NCBI RefSeq assembly: GCF_027924665.1
Contig: NZ_AP027043.1
Coordinates: 1,426,001 to 1,490,000, forward strand
DNA: 64,000 nucleotides
Source of the DNA: Flavobacterium sp. GSB-24
GTDB lineage: Bacteria > Bacteroidota > Bacteroidia > Flavobacteriales > Flavobacteriaceae
Direction of reading: 5' to 3'
In this document: positions 43,902 through 53,554 of the stretch, piece after piece
Layout: the number at the start of each line of letters is the position of its first letter
Numbering within the stretch: position 1 is the first letter of the stretch
The notes under the pieces: model-generated
Told to the model about the DNA's origin: nothing
The model's database searches: none
The model's input: the letters and a program-made list of their open reading frames with translations, nothing else
Position numbers and translations under genes: made by a program

Positions 43902-45137
43902 CTACCATTCATTTACTTTGTTAGCGTCCATTTTAAGAAAAATAAACAACAAAATGGTAAAACCCCAGAGTCCAGAACCTCCGTATGAAAAGAAGGGTAG
44001 AGGAACCCCAATTGTAGGGAATATTCCAATTACCATCGCAATATTTACAAAAAAGTGTATAAAGAGAATACCTGCGACACAATATCCGTAGACTCGGCTG
44101 AATTTTGTTTTTTGTCTTTCAGCTAAATAAATTACTCTAAGCAATAATCCAACGAAAAGTGCAATTACGGTTAAAGAGCCTGCAAATCCCCATTCTTCAC
44201 CAACTGTTGTAAAGATATAATCGGTATGTTGTTCGGGTACAAATCCGCCTTTGGTTTGTGTTCCTTCCAAGAAACCTTTTCCAATCCATCCCCCAGATCC
44301 GATTGCAATTTCAGACTGATTGGTATTATATCCAATACCTTTCATATCGACGCTTTTACCTAATAAAATATTGAAACGGTCTCTATGGTGTTGTTTAAAA
44401 ACGTTATCAAAAACGTAATCAACAGAAAAGACAAAACCAGAGATTAAGGCTAATAATATAGCGCTCAAAATTATATTGCGGTCAACAGCCCTGCCTTTGA
44501 AATGGATAATAGCTAATACAACAAACGCAATTATGACAACTACATAAGGTTCTAGTACTAATGTAAGAACAAAGAGAACAATAGTAATAAAAGCGGTCCA
44601 GACATACCAAGAAGGTAGGCCTTCTCTATATAAAACAAGGATAAAAACACTGTAAATTAAAGCACTTCCAGGATCTGGCTGTGGTAAAATAAGTATTACA
44701 GGTAATAACATAATAGCTAATGCCTGAATCTGTCTGTTGGTTTCTTTTAAATTAATTTGAGTGTCACTCAGGTATTTAGCCAGCGCCAATGAAGTTGCGG
44801 CTTTTGCAAATTCTGAAGGCTGTAAAGTAAAACTTCCTATGGCATACCAGCATCGTTGACCTGCAATCGTTTTTCCGAAAAGAAATAGGCCTGCAAGAGA
44901 TAATAGAGAAACTCCAAAGATAATACTGGCATATTTTTCATAAAACTTACCATCAACAAAAAGAACTATAAATATCAAAGGAATAGTACAGCAGATAAAA
45001 ATAAGCTGTTTTTGATAAGTTCCGTCAGTTGACAATAATGAAGACGAATAAATATTCAGCCAACCTAAAGTTACCAGCGCAATATAGATAAAGACACTTA
45101 TCCAATCGATATTATTTTTTACACTTTGATTTTTCAT
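43902..45137 (-). CDS. rodA: Rod-shape SEDS glycosyltransferase RodA
   Basis: The 411-residue protein has about ten transmembrane helices and SEDS motifs: GSFTLQPSEFAKAATSLALA, then LLPVILILPQPDPGSALI, and the C-terminal PFFSYGGSG. RodA polymerises peptidoglycan glycan chains with PBP2 in the elongasome. It is the last gene of the mreBCD-mrdA-rodA series and lies 15 bp after mrdA. Confidence 0.96.
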   Translation of the reverse strand: MKNQSVKNNIDWISVFIYIALVTLGWLNIYSSSLLSTDGTYQKQLIFICCTIPLIFIVLFVDGKFYEKYASIIFGVSLLSLAGLFLFGKTIAGQRCWYAIGSFTLQPSEFAKAATSLALAKYLSDTQINLKETNRQIQALAIMLLPVILILPQPDPGSALIYSVFILVLYREGLPSWYVWTAFITIVLFVLTLVLEPYVVVIIAFVVLAIIHFKGRAVDRNIILSAILLALISGFVFSVDYVFDNVFKQHHRDRFNILLGKSVDMKGIGYNTNQSEIAIGSGGWIGKGFLEGTQTKGGFVPEQHTDYIFTTVGEEWGFAGSLTVIALFVGLLLRVIYLAERQKTKFSRVYGYCVAGILFIHFFVNIAMVIGIFPTIGVPLPFFSYGGSGLWGFTILLFIFLKMDANKVNEW

Positions 45138-45152
45138 TTGAAATAATCTTTC

Positions 45153-47126
45153 TTAGTTTTTCTTAGTAGTGTCTACTGCTGTTTTCTTAACTTCAGTGGT
45201 TGGTGCTGTTGTGACTGGTGCTTTTGGTTTTACAATTTTGGCTTGTAAAACAGAATCTTTTGGTACAGATTCTATTTTAAGAGCCTCTCCTAATCCGCCC
45301 AATTTCGCATATTCAGAAAGTAAGCTTTTGTTTAGTACTCTTACTTCCAAATCAGTTCTCGTGATTTTTTTTCTAAGATATTTTTCTATCATTAAACTCG
45401 CAATAGGTCCAGCTACAGTAGCTCCAAAACCTCCGTTTTCAATCATAACTGCAATTGCAATTTTCGGATTATCTTTTGGTGCGAAAGCGACAAATATCGA
45501 GTGATCTTTTAGTTTTTCTCTTTTACCGTTTATTTTAGCATAGTTTTCAGCTGTTCCTGTTTTTCCACAAATATCGATTCCTTCTACTCTAAGAGCATAT
45601 GCGGTACCTTTATTGTAAACATCAAATAATCCGCTGATAACTGGCGGAAAATATTTCTGATCAATAGTTGTAACATGCTTTGTGGTAAACTTTTCGTCAA
45701 TTTTTTCTCCTTCAATCTTTTTAATGATATGAGGAGTATAATAATAACCCTGATTTGCAACAGTTGCCATCATATTGGCTAATTGAATCGGAGTCATCAA
45801 AACTTCACCCTGACCAATTGCATTTGATACAATGGTGGAACTTCTCCATCCTCCGTTAGGGTAAATTCGTTTATATGTTTTAGAGGTCGGAATATTTCCT
45901 TTTTTGCCAGTTGGTAAATCATAACCCATAAATTGTCCTAAACCAAAACTTCTTACGTGATCACTCCAAACATCTACAGCCTTGCCAGGATCAGAATACT
46001 TGTTAATTGTTAACATGTATGCCTGGCCAAAATAAGTATTACAAGAATTGTAAATTCCATTATGCAGTTGATGAGGTCCAAAACCGTGACATTTCATGAA
46101 ACGGCCTCCACCATAACTAAATCCGTGATGACACATAAAAGTGGTTTGCTCATTAATTACACCTTCTTGAAGAGCAACTAATCCAGTAAGAATTTTAAAT
46201 GGAGAACCTGGCGGATATTCTGCTAAAAGTCCTCTGTCGTATAAAGGTTTCGCTATAGAGTCACGATACAAAAGCGTATAATTCTTAGATCTTTGGCGTC
46301 CTACCATGATACCAGGATCGTAAGAAGGCGCAGTAACTAATGCTAAGATTTCTCCTGTTTTAGGTTCAAGAGCTACTATCCCTCCTCTTTTATTGATCAT
46401 CAATTCTTCGCCGTACTTTTGAAGTTCGGCATCAATAGTTATATTGATGTCTTCTCCAGCTACAGCAATTGTGTCGTATTTTCCCTCTTTGTAAGGACCA
46501 ATTTCTCGGTTATATTTGTCTTTCTGAATGTATTTTACACCTTTTATTCCGCGCAAAATTTCCTCATAACTTTGCTCTACCCCCTGTTTTCCAATTAAAT
46601 CTCCACTGTTATAGTATGGATTTTTCTCAATTTGTTTTTCATTTACCTGAGTAATAAAACCAAAAATATTGGCTCCATAATCTACCTCATAATCACGAAG
46701 TGATCTTTTCTGGAAATAAAAACCATCATATTTTCTGATTTTTTCCTGAAAAGCAGCAAATTCATTTTTATTTAACTGCGAAAGAAAAACAGAAGGAAGT
46801 CTCGGGCTGTATACTTTTGCTTTTGCAATACGCTTATTGTATTCTTCTTGAGTAATATTTAGAAGTGAACAAAATTCAGCAATATTAAGGTCTTTCTTTA
46901 CTTCTCTAGGAATTACCATAATATCATACGAAGCCTGATTAGCCACAAGGAGTTTTCCATTTCGATCATAAATGTAACCTCGCTCAGGGTAATCATAAAC
47001 TTTTTTTATCGCATTATTTTCTGATTTCAATTTAAATGAATCATCAATAATCTGCAGATAAAATATCCTAATCACTAGCAAAGATGCTGCAATAATAATT
47101 ATAGTGGGCAGCAGAACTTTTCTCAT
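45153..47126 (-). CDS. mrdA: Penicillin-binding protein 2
   Basis: The 657-residue transpeptidase has an N-terminal transmembrane helix, a PBP dimer region with YPERGYIYDRNGKLL, and a transpeptidase domain. The catalytic motifs are SPFK (EYPPGSPFKILTGL), SxN (YNSCNTYFG) and KTGTAENY. The C-terminal tail is rich in Lys, Ala, Pro and Thr. PBP2 crosslinks peptidoglycan with RodA. The start overlaps mreD by 4 bp. Confidence 0.96.
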   Translation of the reverse strand: MRKVLLPTIIIIAASLLVIRIFYLQIIDDSFKLKSENNAIKKVYDYPERGYIYDRNGKLLVANQASYDIMVIPREVKKDLNIAEFCSLLNITQEEYNKRIAKAKVYSPRLPSVFLSQLNKNEFAAFQEKIRKYDGFYFQKRSLRDYEVDYGANIFGFITQVNEKQIEKNPYYNSGDLIGKQGVEQSYEEILRGIKGVKYIQKDKYNREIGPYKEGKYDTIAVAGEDINITIDAELQKYGEELMINKRGGIVALEPKTGEILALVTAPSYDPGIMVGRQRSKNYTLLYRDSIAKPLYDRGLLAEYPPGSPFKILTGLVALQEGVINEQTTFMCHHGFSYGGGRFMKCHGFGPHQLHNGIYNSCNTYFGQAYMLTINKYSDPGKAVDVWSDHVRSFGLGQFMGYDLPTGKKGNIPTSKTYKRIYPNGGWRSSTIVSNAIGQGEVLMTPIQLANMMATVANQGYYYTPHIIKKIEGEKIDEKFTTKHVTTIDQKYFPPVISGLFDVYNKGTAYALRVEGIDICGKTGTAENYAKINGKREKLKDHSIFVAFAPKDNPKIAIAVMIENGGFGATVAGPIASLMIEKYLRKKITRTDLEVRVLNKSLLSEYAKLGGLGEALKIESVPKDSVLQAKIVKPKAPVTTAPTTEVKKTAVDTTKKN

Positions 47127-47629
47127 CGTTTATTGGGCTTAATAAGATAAATTATTATTATTGAGGTGATTATAGTAAAGATAGAGCTGAATAAGGTTCG
47201 GAGTAAAATGTCCCAGATAAATTTAAACTGAAATGCCTCGAGAACAAATAATACAATATGGTGTATTAAAACCGATACCAATATAAATGAAAAACGCTCT
47301 GGAGTTAGAGATTCATTTAGTTTTATAGTTTGATATTCATAACTAAGTCCGAAAGAAAACTTAAAAATATAAGGCCTGTAGTAGGCTAGAATAACACAAG
47401 CAGTTGCATGTATTCCGCCAGAATTACAAAACATATCCATTGTTAATCCTAGTAAAAAACTAGAAAGAATTAAACCGGCTTTATTGCTGTTTACAGGATA
47501 TAAAATAATGTACAAGATATACGGAAAAGGACTTATGTATCCTAAGAAATTCATATTGTTGAATATAACAATCTGAATTGCCAGCAGCATAATAAATCGA
47601 AAAATATTTACCAACAAAGCGCTATTCAT
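47123..47629 (-). CDS. mreD: Rod shape-determining protein MreD
   Basis: The 168-residue polytopic protein has about five hydrophobic helices and the MreD-type motif YPVNSNKAGLILSSFLLGLTMDMF. It overlaps mreC by 8 bp and mrdA by 4 bp. MreD is an inner-membrane subunit of the elongasome. The family is poorly conserved, so position in the operon is the main support. Confidence 0.88.
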   Translation of the reverse strand: MNSALLVNIFRFIMLLAIQIVIFNNMNFLGYISPFPYILYIILYPVNSNKAGLILSSFLLGLTMDMFCNSGGIHATACVILAYYRPYIFKFSFGLSYEYQTIKLNESLTPERFSFILVSVLIHHIVLFVLEAFQFKFIWDILLRTLFSSIFTIITSIIIIYLIKPNKR

Positions 47630-48452
47630 CTTTTTCTTTGCTTTTGTTTTCTAAATTAATAAGTTCTTCTCTGTCCTTACTCTTGATAATATAAACGTGT
47701 CCAAGATTTGTCATGTCATTAAATAGCTTAACATTTATGACATAATAACTTGTATTCTTTTTGATGTATATTTTATCTACCGTACCAATATTGATTCCTT
47801 CTGGGAAAATCACAGATTGACCTCCAGTTACAATAGTATCGCCTTTTCTAATAGAAGCTAATCTAGGAACATCTTCTAATTGCACAAATCCTGTACTTTT
47901 TCCATCCCAAGTTAATGAACCAAAATGATTTGATTTTTTGATTTTAGCATTAATCTGCGATTTCATGTTTAAAATACTCACAACAGTAGAATATCTTGGC
48001 GAAGTATTATCAACAACCCCAATAATTCCTAAGCTGTTAATAACACCCATATCTTGTTTAATCCCTTCATTGCTTCCAGCATTCAAGGTGATGTAATTTT
48101 CATGTGTATTATAAGAGTTGTGAATTACTTTTGATACGATTATGTCAGCAGGTTTTACACCTTTTATACTGTCAGGTAAAGGTAATTTTGTAGTGTCTTC
48201 CTTGTTGAATAAAAGACTTTTTAATCTTGCGTTCTCAAGTACAAGTTCGTCGTTTTCAGCTCTTAAATTCAAATATTCATTTACACGATTTATTTTTTCA
48301 TAAACACCGCCGCTTAAAAAATTAGCAGAACTGATTACCTTGCTTCTGTGATAAGAATGAGATTGAATTGTGAGTCCTAACGAAATACCTAAAAGCAGCA
48401 AAAACAGCAATCGATTACTGTTTCTTATAATGAAATTAAAAATTTGCTGCAT
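47622..48452 (-). CDS. mreC: Rod shape-determining protein MreC
   Basis: The 276-residue protein has one N-terminal transmembrane helix, then a coiled coil (YEKINRVNEYLNLRAENDEL) and two beta domains (NYITLNAGSNEGIKQDMGVI, GDTIVTGGQSVIFPEGINIG). MreC links MreB in the cytoplasm to PBP2 in the periplasm. It is separated from mreB by a 111-bp gap that contains a hairpin. Confidence 0.94.
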   Translation of the reverse strand: MQQIFNFIIRNSNRLLFLLLLGISLGLTIQSHSYHRSKVISSANFLSGGVYEKINRVNEYLNLRAENDELVLENARLKSLLFNKEDTTKLPLPDSIKGVKPADIIVSKVIHNSYNTHENYITLNAGSNEGIKQDMGVINSLGIIGVVDNTSPRYSTVVSILNMKSQINAKIKKSNHFGSLTWDGKSTGFVQLEDVPRLASIRKGDTIVTGGQSVIFPEGINIGTVDKIYIKKNTSYYVINVKLFNDMTNLGHVYIIKSKDREELINLENKSKEKDE

Positions 48453-48498
48453 TTCTTGTTTGGTTATTTTGTTTCAGGATATGCTTTATGGTTTCAGA

Positions 48499-48539
48499 TT
48501 TTATAAGGATCAAATATTAAAAATTTGACCCTTATAAAA
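48499..48539 (-). promoter_or_regulatory. Strong hairpin between mreB and mreC
   Basis: Arms TTTTATAAGG and CCTTATAAAA pair over 10 bp. A 1x1 mismatch and a further 6 bp (TCAAAT/ATTTGA) follow, with a 7-nt loop. No T run follows on the minus strand, so it is not a classic terminator. Confidence 0.6.
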
Positions 48540-48563
48540 GTAAATTGATTGTTATTTTGAATC

Positions 48564-49592
48564 TTATTTGATTAAGATACTTTTAAATTTTGCAATATTT
48601 TTAAGTGCCATTCCTGTACCGCGAACAACAGCTCTTAAAGGATCTTCTGCAATGTAAACAGGTAAATCTGTTTTTTGAGAAATACGTTTGTCAAGACCTC
48701 TCAACATAGATCCACCACCCGCTAAATAGATACCAGTATTATAAATATCGGCAGCTAACTCAGGAGGAGTTTGAGATAATGTTTCCATTACTGCATCCTC
48801 GATACGTTGAATAGATTTGTCTAAAGCTTTTGCAATTTCACGGTAAGAAACATCTACTTGTTTCGGTTTACCAGTAAGTAAATCTCTACCTTGAACAGAC
48901 ATGTCTTCTGGCGGACCATCTAAATCTTCGATTGCAGCTCCAATTTGAATTTTTATTTTTTCAGCAGTACTTTCTCCAACAAAAAGGTTATGTTGTGTAC
49001 GCATATAATAAACAATATCATTTGTGAAAACGTCACCGGCAATTTTTACAGATTTATCACATACAATACCACCTAAAGCAATTACAGCGATTTCTGTTGT
49101 ACCACCTCCAATGTCAACAATCATGTTTCCTTTTGGCTGCATGATGTCAATTCCAATACCGATTGCAGCGGCCATTGGTTCGTGAATCAAGTAAACTTCT
49201 TTTCCATTTACGCGCTCACAAGATTCTTTTACTGCACGCATTTCAACCTCAGTAATTCCAGAAGGAATACAAACTACCATTCTTAATGCTGGTGTAAACA
49301 TTCGCTTTTTTAACGCAGGAATACTTTTAATGAACATATTGATCATTTTTTCTGACGCGTCAAAATCTGCAATTACACCATCTTTTAAAGGCCTTATGGT
49401 CTTGATGTTTTCATGCGTTTTACCTTGCATCATGTTGGCTTCTTTACCAACAGCGATGATTTTGCCTGATACTCTATCACGTGCTACGATAGAGGGGCTG
49501 TCAATAACAACTTTATCATTATGAATGATTAAAGTGTTTGCGGTACCAAGGTCTATTGCAATATCCTCAGTCATGAAATCAAAAAATCCCAT
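48564..49592 (-). CDS. mreB: Rod shape-determining protein MreB
   Basis: The 342-residue bacterial actin has the phosphate-1 loop IDLGTANTLI, the phosphate-2 loop MIVDIGGGTTEIAV and the adenosine motif GIYLAGGGSMLRGLD. MreB filaments guide the elongasome. It lies 54 bp after purH and has its own -7 box. Confidence 0.97.
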   Translation of the reverse strand: MGFFDFMTEDIAIDLGTANTLIIHNDKVVIDSPSIVARDRVSGKIIAVGKEANMMQGKTHENIKTIRPLKDGVIADFDASEKMINMFIKSIPALKKRMFTPALRMVVCIPSGITEVEMRAVKESCERVNGKEVYLIHEPMAAAIGIGIDIMQPKGNMIVDIGGGTTEIAVIALGGIVCDKSVKIAGDVFTNDIVYYMRTQHNLFVGESTAEKIKIQIGAAIEDLDGPPEDMSVQGRDLLTGKPKQVDVSYREIAKALDKSIQRIEDAVMETLSQTPPELAADIYNTGIYLAGGGSMLRGLDKRISQKTDLPVYIAEDPLRAVVRGTGMALKNIAKFKSILIK

Positions 49593-49632
49593 AAGTTTTT
49601 TAGGGGTTTAAAATGTTATAAATTATTTTGAA

Positions 49633-49640
49633 CAAAGTTA
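49633..49640 (-). promoter_or_regulatory. -7 element of the mre operon
   Basis: On the minus strand TAACTTTG matches TAnnTTTG exactly, 41 nt upstream of mreB and just after the purH stop. Confidence 0.45.
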
Positions 49641-49646
49641 AACAAA

Positions 49647-51173
49647 TTAATGTTTAAAATGACGAGTTCCTGTAAATACCATTGCAAGATTATTTTCGTT
49701 GCAATAATTTATGCTTAATTCGTCTTTTATCGAACCTCCTGGCTGAATTACTGCTGTAATTCCTGCTTTTTTGGCTAATTCTACACAATCCGGAAATGGG
49801 AAAAATGCATCACTCGCCATCGAAGCTCCATTTAAATCAAATCCAAAAGCTTTTGCTTTATCAACAGCTTGTATTAAGGCATCAACTCTTGAAGTCTGAC
49901 CTGTACCTGATGAAATCAATGTTCCATTCTTAGCAAAAACAATTGTGTTTGATTTTGTATTCTTGCAGATTTTAGAAGCAAAGATCAAATCTTCGATCTC
50001 CTGAGCAGTAGGTTCTGTTATAGTAACGGTTTTTAAATGCTCTTTATTATCCGTAATATTATTTCTATCCTGAATTAACAATCCATTAAGACAAGTTCTT
50101 ACTTGGCGAGATGGTAATTCAACATCATTTTGAACTAATATAATTCTGTTTTTCTTTTCTTGTAAAACAGCAACAGCTTCATCATCATACGCTGGAGCAA
50201 TAACTACCTCGCAGAATAATTTGTTGATTTCCTGAGCTGTAGCTAAGTCAATTTTAGTATTTGAGATTAATACACCTCCAAAAGCAGATGTAGGATCGCA
50301 AGCTAAAGCTGCCAAATAAGCTTCGCTGATTGTTTTTCTTGATGCTAAACCACAAGCATTGTTATGTTTTAAAATTGCGAACGTTGGTCCGTCAGTTTTA
50401 AATTCAGCAATTAAATTTACTGCAGCATCAACATCAAGTAAGTTGTTGTATGATAATTCTTTTCCGTGAAGTTTGCTGAACATTGCGTCAAAATCTCCAA
50501 AGAAAAATCCTTTTTGGTGAGGGTTTTCACCATATCTTAAAACTTGACCGTTTGCAATACTTTCTTTGTAAATAGTCTCGTCTGTGTTGAAATAATTGAA
50601 AATAGCTCCGTCATAATGAGAAGAAACGTGGAACGCTTTAGTGGCAAACAATCTTCTGTTTTCAAGAGTTGTTGCTCCGTCTTGTTCTGTAATTAAATCT
50701 AAAAGCAAACTGTATTCATTCACAGAAGCTACAATTACAGTGTCTTTGAAATTTTTTGCACCAGCACGAATTAATGAAATTCCGCCAATATCAATTTTTT
50801 CAATAATATCTTGTTCGCTTGCACCAGAAGCAACTGTTTTTTCAAAAGGATACAAATCAACGATAACTAAATCGATTTGAGGAATATCAAATTCCTTCAT
50901 TTGTTGTACATCACTTTCATTATCCTGACGATTCAATATACCACCGAAAATTTTTGGATGTAAGGTTTTAACCCTTCCTCCAAGAATTTCAGGAAAAGAT
51001 GTAATGTCTTCAACAGGAACTACAGGAATTCCAAGGTTTTTGATAAAATCTTCAGTTCCTCCAGTAGAATAAAGTGTAACATTTTGTTCGTGTAATTTTC
51101 TAACGATTGGTTCTAATCCATCTTTCGAAAAAACAGAAATTAATGCCGATTGTATTTTTTTAGTTGTGCTCAT
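49647..51173 (-). CDS. purH: Bifunctional AICAR transformylase / IMP cyclohydrolase
   Basis: The 508-residue enzyme makes the last two steps of IMP synthesis. The start ATG gives MSTTKKIQSALISVFSKDGL. The N-terminal IMP-cyclohydrolase (MGS-like) domain has LYSTGGTEDF and GGRVKTLHPKIFGGIL. The C-terminal transformylase has RYGENPHQKG, LKHNNACGLA and SDAFFPFPD. The TACTTTTG -7 box is 25 nt upstream. Confidence 0.97.
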   Translation of the reverse strand: MSTTKKIQSALISVFSKDGLEPIVRKLHEQNVTLYSTGGTEDFIKNLGIPVVPVEDITSFPEILGGRVKTLHPKIFGGILNRQDNESDVQQMKEFDIPQIDLVIVDLYPFEKTVASGASEQDIIEKIDIGGISLIRAGAKNFKDTVIVASVNEYSLLLDLITEQDGATTLENRRLFATKAFHVSSHYDGAIFNYFNTDETIYKESIANGQVLRYGENPHQKGFFFGDFDAMFSKLHGKELSYNNLLDVDAAVNLIAEFKTDGPTFAILKHNNACGLASRKTISEAYLAALACDPTSAFGGVLISNTKIDLATAQEINKLFCEVVIAPAYDDEAVAVLQEKKNRIILVQNDVELPSRQVRTCLNGLLIQDRNNITDNKEHLKTVTITEPTAQEIEDLIFASKICKNTKSNTIVFAKNGTLISSGTGQTSRVDALIQAVDKAKAFGFDLNGASMASDAFFPFPDCVELAKKAGITAVIQPGGSIKDELSINYCNENNLAMVFTGTRHFKH

Positions 51174-51197
51174 TTTGTAGTTATGATTTTGAGACTG

Positions 51198-51205
51198 CAA
51201 AAGTA
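51198..51205 (-). promoter_or_regulatory. -7 element of purH
   Basis: On the minus strand TACTTTTG matches TAnnTTTG exactly. There is no -33 TTTG at usual spacing. Confidence 0.45.
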
Positions 51206-51338
51206 GTTTTTTTATATATTATATTAAAAAAAATTAGTGTAACAAAATGCTAAAAAAATCTACTGATGAGTAAGTTAACTTTTATTAGGTTTTTGATTTT
51301 AAATTATTGAATTTTACTTTATTGAAAAATACTAAAAT

Positions 51339-52586
51339 ATGCTTGTTTATTTAAGATTATTAAAAGAAAGTCTGAGCTTTGCTATCAACGCTTTGCGAAA
51401 TAATAAATTACGTACTTTGTTGTCGCTCTTAGGTGTTACAATTGGTATTTTTTCAATTATTGCTGTTTTGGCTGCCGTTGACTCTTTAGATAAAAAAATC
51501 TCTAAAGATTTGAGCAGCTTAGATAAAAATACGATTTATTTAATGAAATTCTGCTTTGGACCATCTGAAATTCCACAATGGAAAAGAGAACAGTTTCCAA
51601 ATGTAAAGTATGATGAGTATATAGGGTTGAAAAATTCAATGAACGATACTGATCAAGTAGGATATCAGCTTTTTGTAAATAGAGAAAGTTTAAAATACGA
51701 TTCTAAAACGGTTAGTGATGTAAATATTGTTCCATCGTCAAGCGAAATGGTTAACATTGATGGATTAAGTTTCGATAAAGGTAGATTTTATAACGAATCT
51801 GAATCTAATTCTGGAACAGCAGTTATTGTTCTTGGATATGATATTGCTGAAGGACTTTTTGGTTCAAGTGATCCAATTGGAAAAAATATCCGTTTGTACG
51901 GACAGCGATTTACCGTCATTGGTGTAATGGCAAAACAAGGTGCAGGTTTTTTTGGAGATAGTAATGATACTTCGGTTTATCTTCCAGCCAATTTTTTACG
52001 AAGAATGTACGGGGACACTGATGCCATGACACCTGTGATTATTTTAAAACCAGTTAAAGGAGTAGACATGGAAGCTTATAAAGCTCAAATAGCTCAAAAA
52101 CTCCGAGCTATTCGCGGAATGAAAGCGGGAGAAATGGATAATTTCTTTATTAATGTACTTTCTGGATTTACTGATTTTATTGATGGGATTCTAGGACAAA
52201 TGAATGTTGTTGGATGGATAATCAGTGGATTTTCGCTTTTGGTCGGTGGTTTCGGAATCGCTAATATTATGTTTGTTTCTGTTAAAGAAAGGACAAACCT
52301 TATCGGAATTCAGAAATCATTAGGAGCAAAAAATAAATTTATCTTATTCCAGTTTTTATTTGAAGCTGTAATTTTATCAGTTATAGGCGGAATCATTGGA
52401 CTTCTTATGGTTTGGGGAATTGCTTTAGTTTTAACTAAATTACTTGATTTTGAATTTGTTTTGAGTTTAGGAAATATTCTTCTAGGAACTGGTTTAGCGG
52501 CATTTATCGGTTTAGTTTCGGGAATTTTACCTGCTATTTCTGCAGCAAATCTAGATCCCGTAGAAGCTATTCGAACTGGAATGTAG
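51339..52586 (+). CDS. MacB/FtsX-type ABC transporter permease
   Basis: The 415-residue protein has the MacB_PCD architecture: an N-terminal transmembrane helix after the motif NALRNNKLRTLLSLLGVTIGI, a large periplasmic domain, and three C-terminal helices with GFGIANIMFVSVKERTNLIGIQKSLGA. The end SAANLDPVEAIRTGM matches MacB permeases. No ATPase is adjacent, so the partner lies elsewhere. The class commonly exports lipoproteins or peptides, but the substrate is unknown. Confidence 0.92.
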   Translation: MLVYLRLLKESLSFAINALRNNKLRTLLSLLGVTIGIFSIIAVLAAVDSLDKKISKDLSSLDKNTIYLMKFCFGPSEIPQWKREQFPNVKYDEYIGLKNSMNDTDQVGYQLFVNRESLKYDSKTVSDVNIVPSSSEMVNIDGLSFDKGRFYNESESNSGTAVIVLGYDIAEGLFGSSDPIGKNIRLYGQRFTVIGVMAKQGAGFFGDSNDTSVYLPANFLRRMYGDTDAMTPVIILKPVKGVDMEAYKAQIAQKLRAIRGMKAGEMDNFFINVLSGFTDFIDGILGQMNVVGWIISGFSLLVGGFGIANIMFVSVKERTNLIGIQKSLGAKNKFILFQFLFEAVILSVIGGIIGLLMVWGIALVLTKLLDFEFVLSLGNILLGTGLAAFIGLVSGILPAISAANLDPVEAIRTGM

Positions 52587-52665
52587 TTATTGTGTGTATT
52601 TGCTTCTGAAATTTTAAAACTAGAATAATTGTTGTGGTGGTGTAGATAATTTAAATCGGAAAACA

Positions 52666-53553
52666 ATGAGCTTTATCCTAAAAAATGTTGATACAGTTGA
52701 ATCTATTTCTAGAGAAGATTTTAAAAAGAATTATCTAGATAAAAGAAAGCCTCTTATAATAAAAGGATTAACCAAAGATTGGCCTGCACGAGAAAAATGG
52801 TCTACGGATTATTTTAAAGAAATTGCAGGAGATATTGAAGTAAAGCTAGTTGATAATTCTAAGGCAGATCCCGCAAAAGTAATTAATGCTTCTATTGCCA
52901 GTATGAAATTTGGTGAATATCTCGATTTAATAAAAAGAGAGCCGACTCAATTACGTATTTTTTTCTTTAATCTTTTTAAACACAGGCCTGAATTAATTAA
53001 TGATGTAAAAATCCCCAAAGAATTAATGGGTGGTTTTATAGAAAGTATGCCTGCTATGTTTTTTGGAGGCTCAAAGGCGATTACTTTCCTGCATTACGAT
53101 ATTGATCTACCACATCTCTTTCACACACATTTTGGTGGCAGAAAACATATAATCTTGTTCGATAATAAATGGAAAAAGAGGCTCTATTGTGTGCCAAATA
53201 CTACTTACGCTTTAGAAGATTATGATGTTGCCAATCCAGATTTTGAAAAATTTCCGGCACTAAAAGGAGTAGAAGGCTATGAGGTTTTCCTAGAACACGG
53301 AGACACTCTATTCATGCCTACCGGAATGTGGCACTGGATGCGCTACATAGACGGCTCTTTCTCGCTAAGTCTTCGTGCGTGGGATAGATCAATAACTCGA
53401 AAAATGGGAAGCGTTTGGAGCTTATTTATGCATGGTGCAGTCGATAGCGCCATAAAAGTAGTTTTTAGAGAACGCTATGCAATTTGGCGTGAGAAACTAG
53501 CTTTTAAAATAGCTGAAAAAGAATTGAAAAAGGATTTGAAAAAAGCGAGTTGA
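52666..53553 (+). CDS. Cupin-like (JmjC/Cupin_8) Fe(II)/2-oxoglutarate hydroxylase
   Basis: The 295-residue protein has the N-terminal KPLIIKGLTKDWPA, which is typical of cupin_8 proteins. The metal triad is His-x-Asp in TFLHYDIDLPH with a distal His in GMWHWMRYI, and GGRKHIILFD follows. Relatives hydroxylate proteins or small molecules with iron and 2-oxoglutarate. The gene follows the orphan ABC permease at 79 bp, which may or may not be functional linkage. Confidence 0.85.
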   Translation: MSFILKNVDTVESISREDFKKNYLDKRKPLIIKGLTKDWPAREKWSTDYFKEIAGDIEVKLVDNSKADPAKVINASIASMKFGEYLDLIKREPTQLRIFFFNLFKHRPELINDVKIPKELMGGFIESMPAMFFGGSKAITFLHYDIDLPHLFHTHFGGRKHIILFDNKWKKRLYCVPNTTYALEDYDVANPDFEKFPALKGVEGYEVFLEHGDTLFMPTGMWHWMRYIDGSFSLSLRAWDRSITRKMGSVWSLFMHGAVDSAIKVVFRERYAIWREKLAFKIAEKELKKDLKKAS

Positions 53554-53554
53554 T

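Noticed and set aside
45169..45504. Open frame antisense to mrdA
   Set aside because: It lies fully within the conserved PBP2 gene and reads as a low-complexity shadow with no family resemblance.
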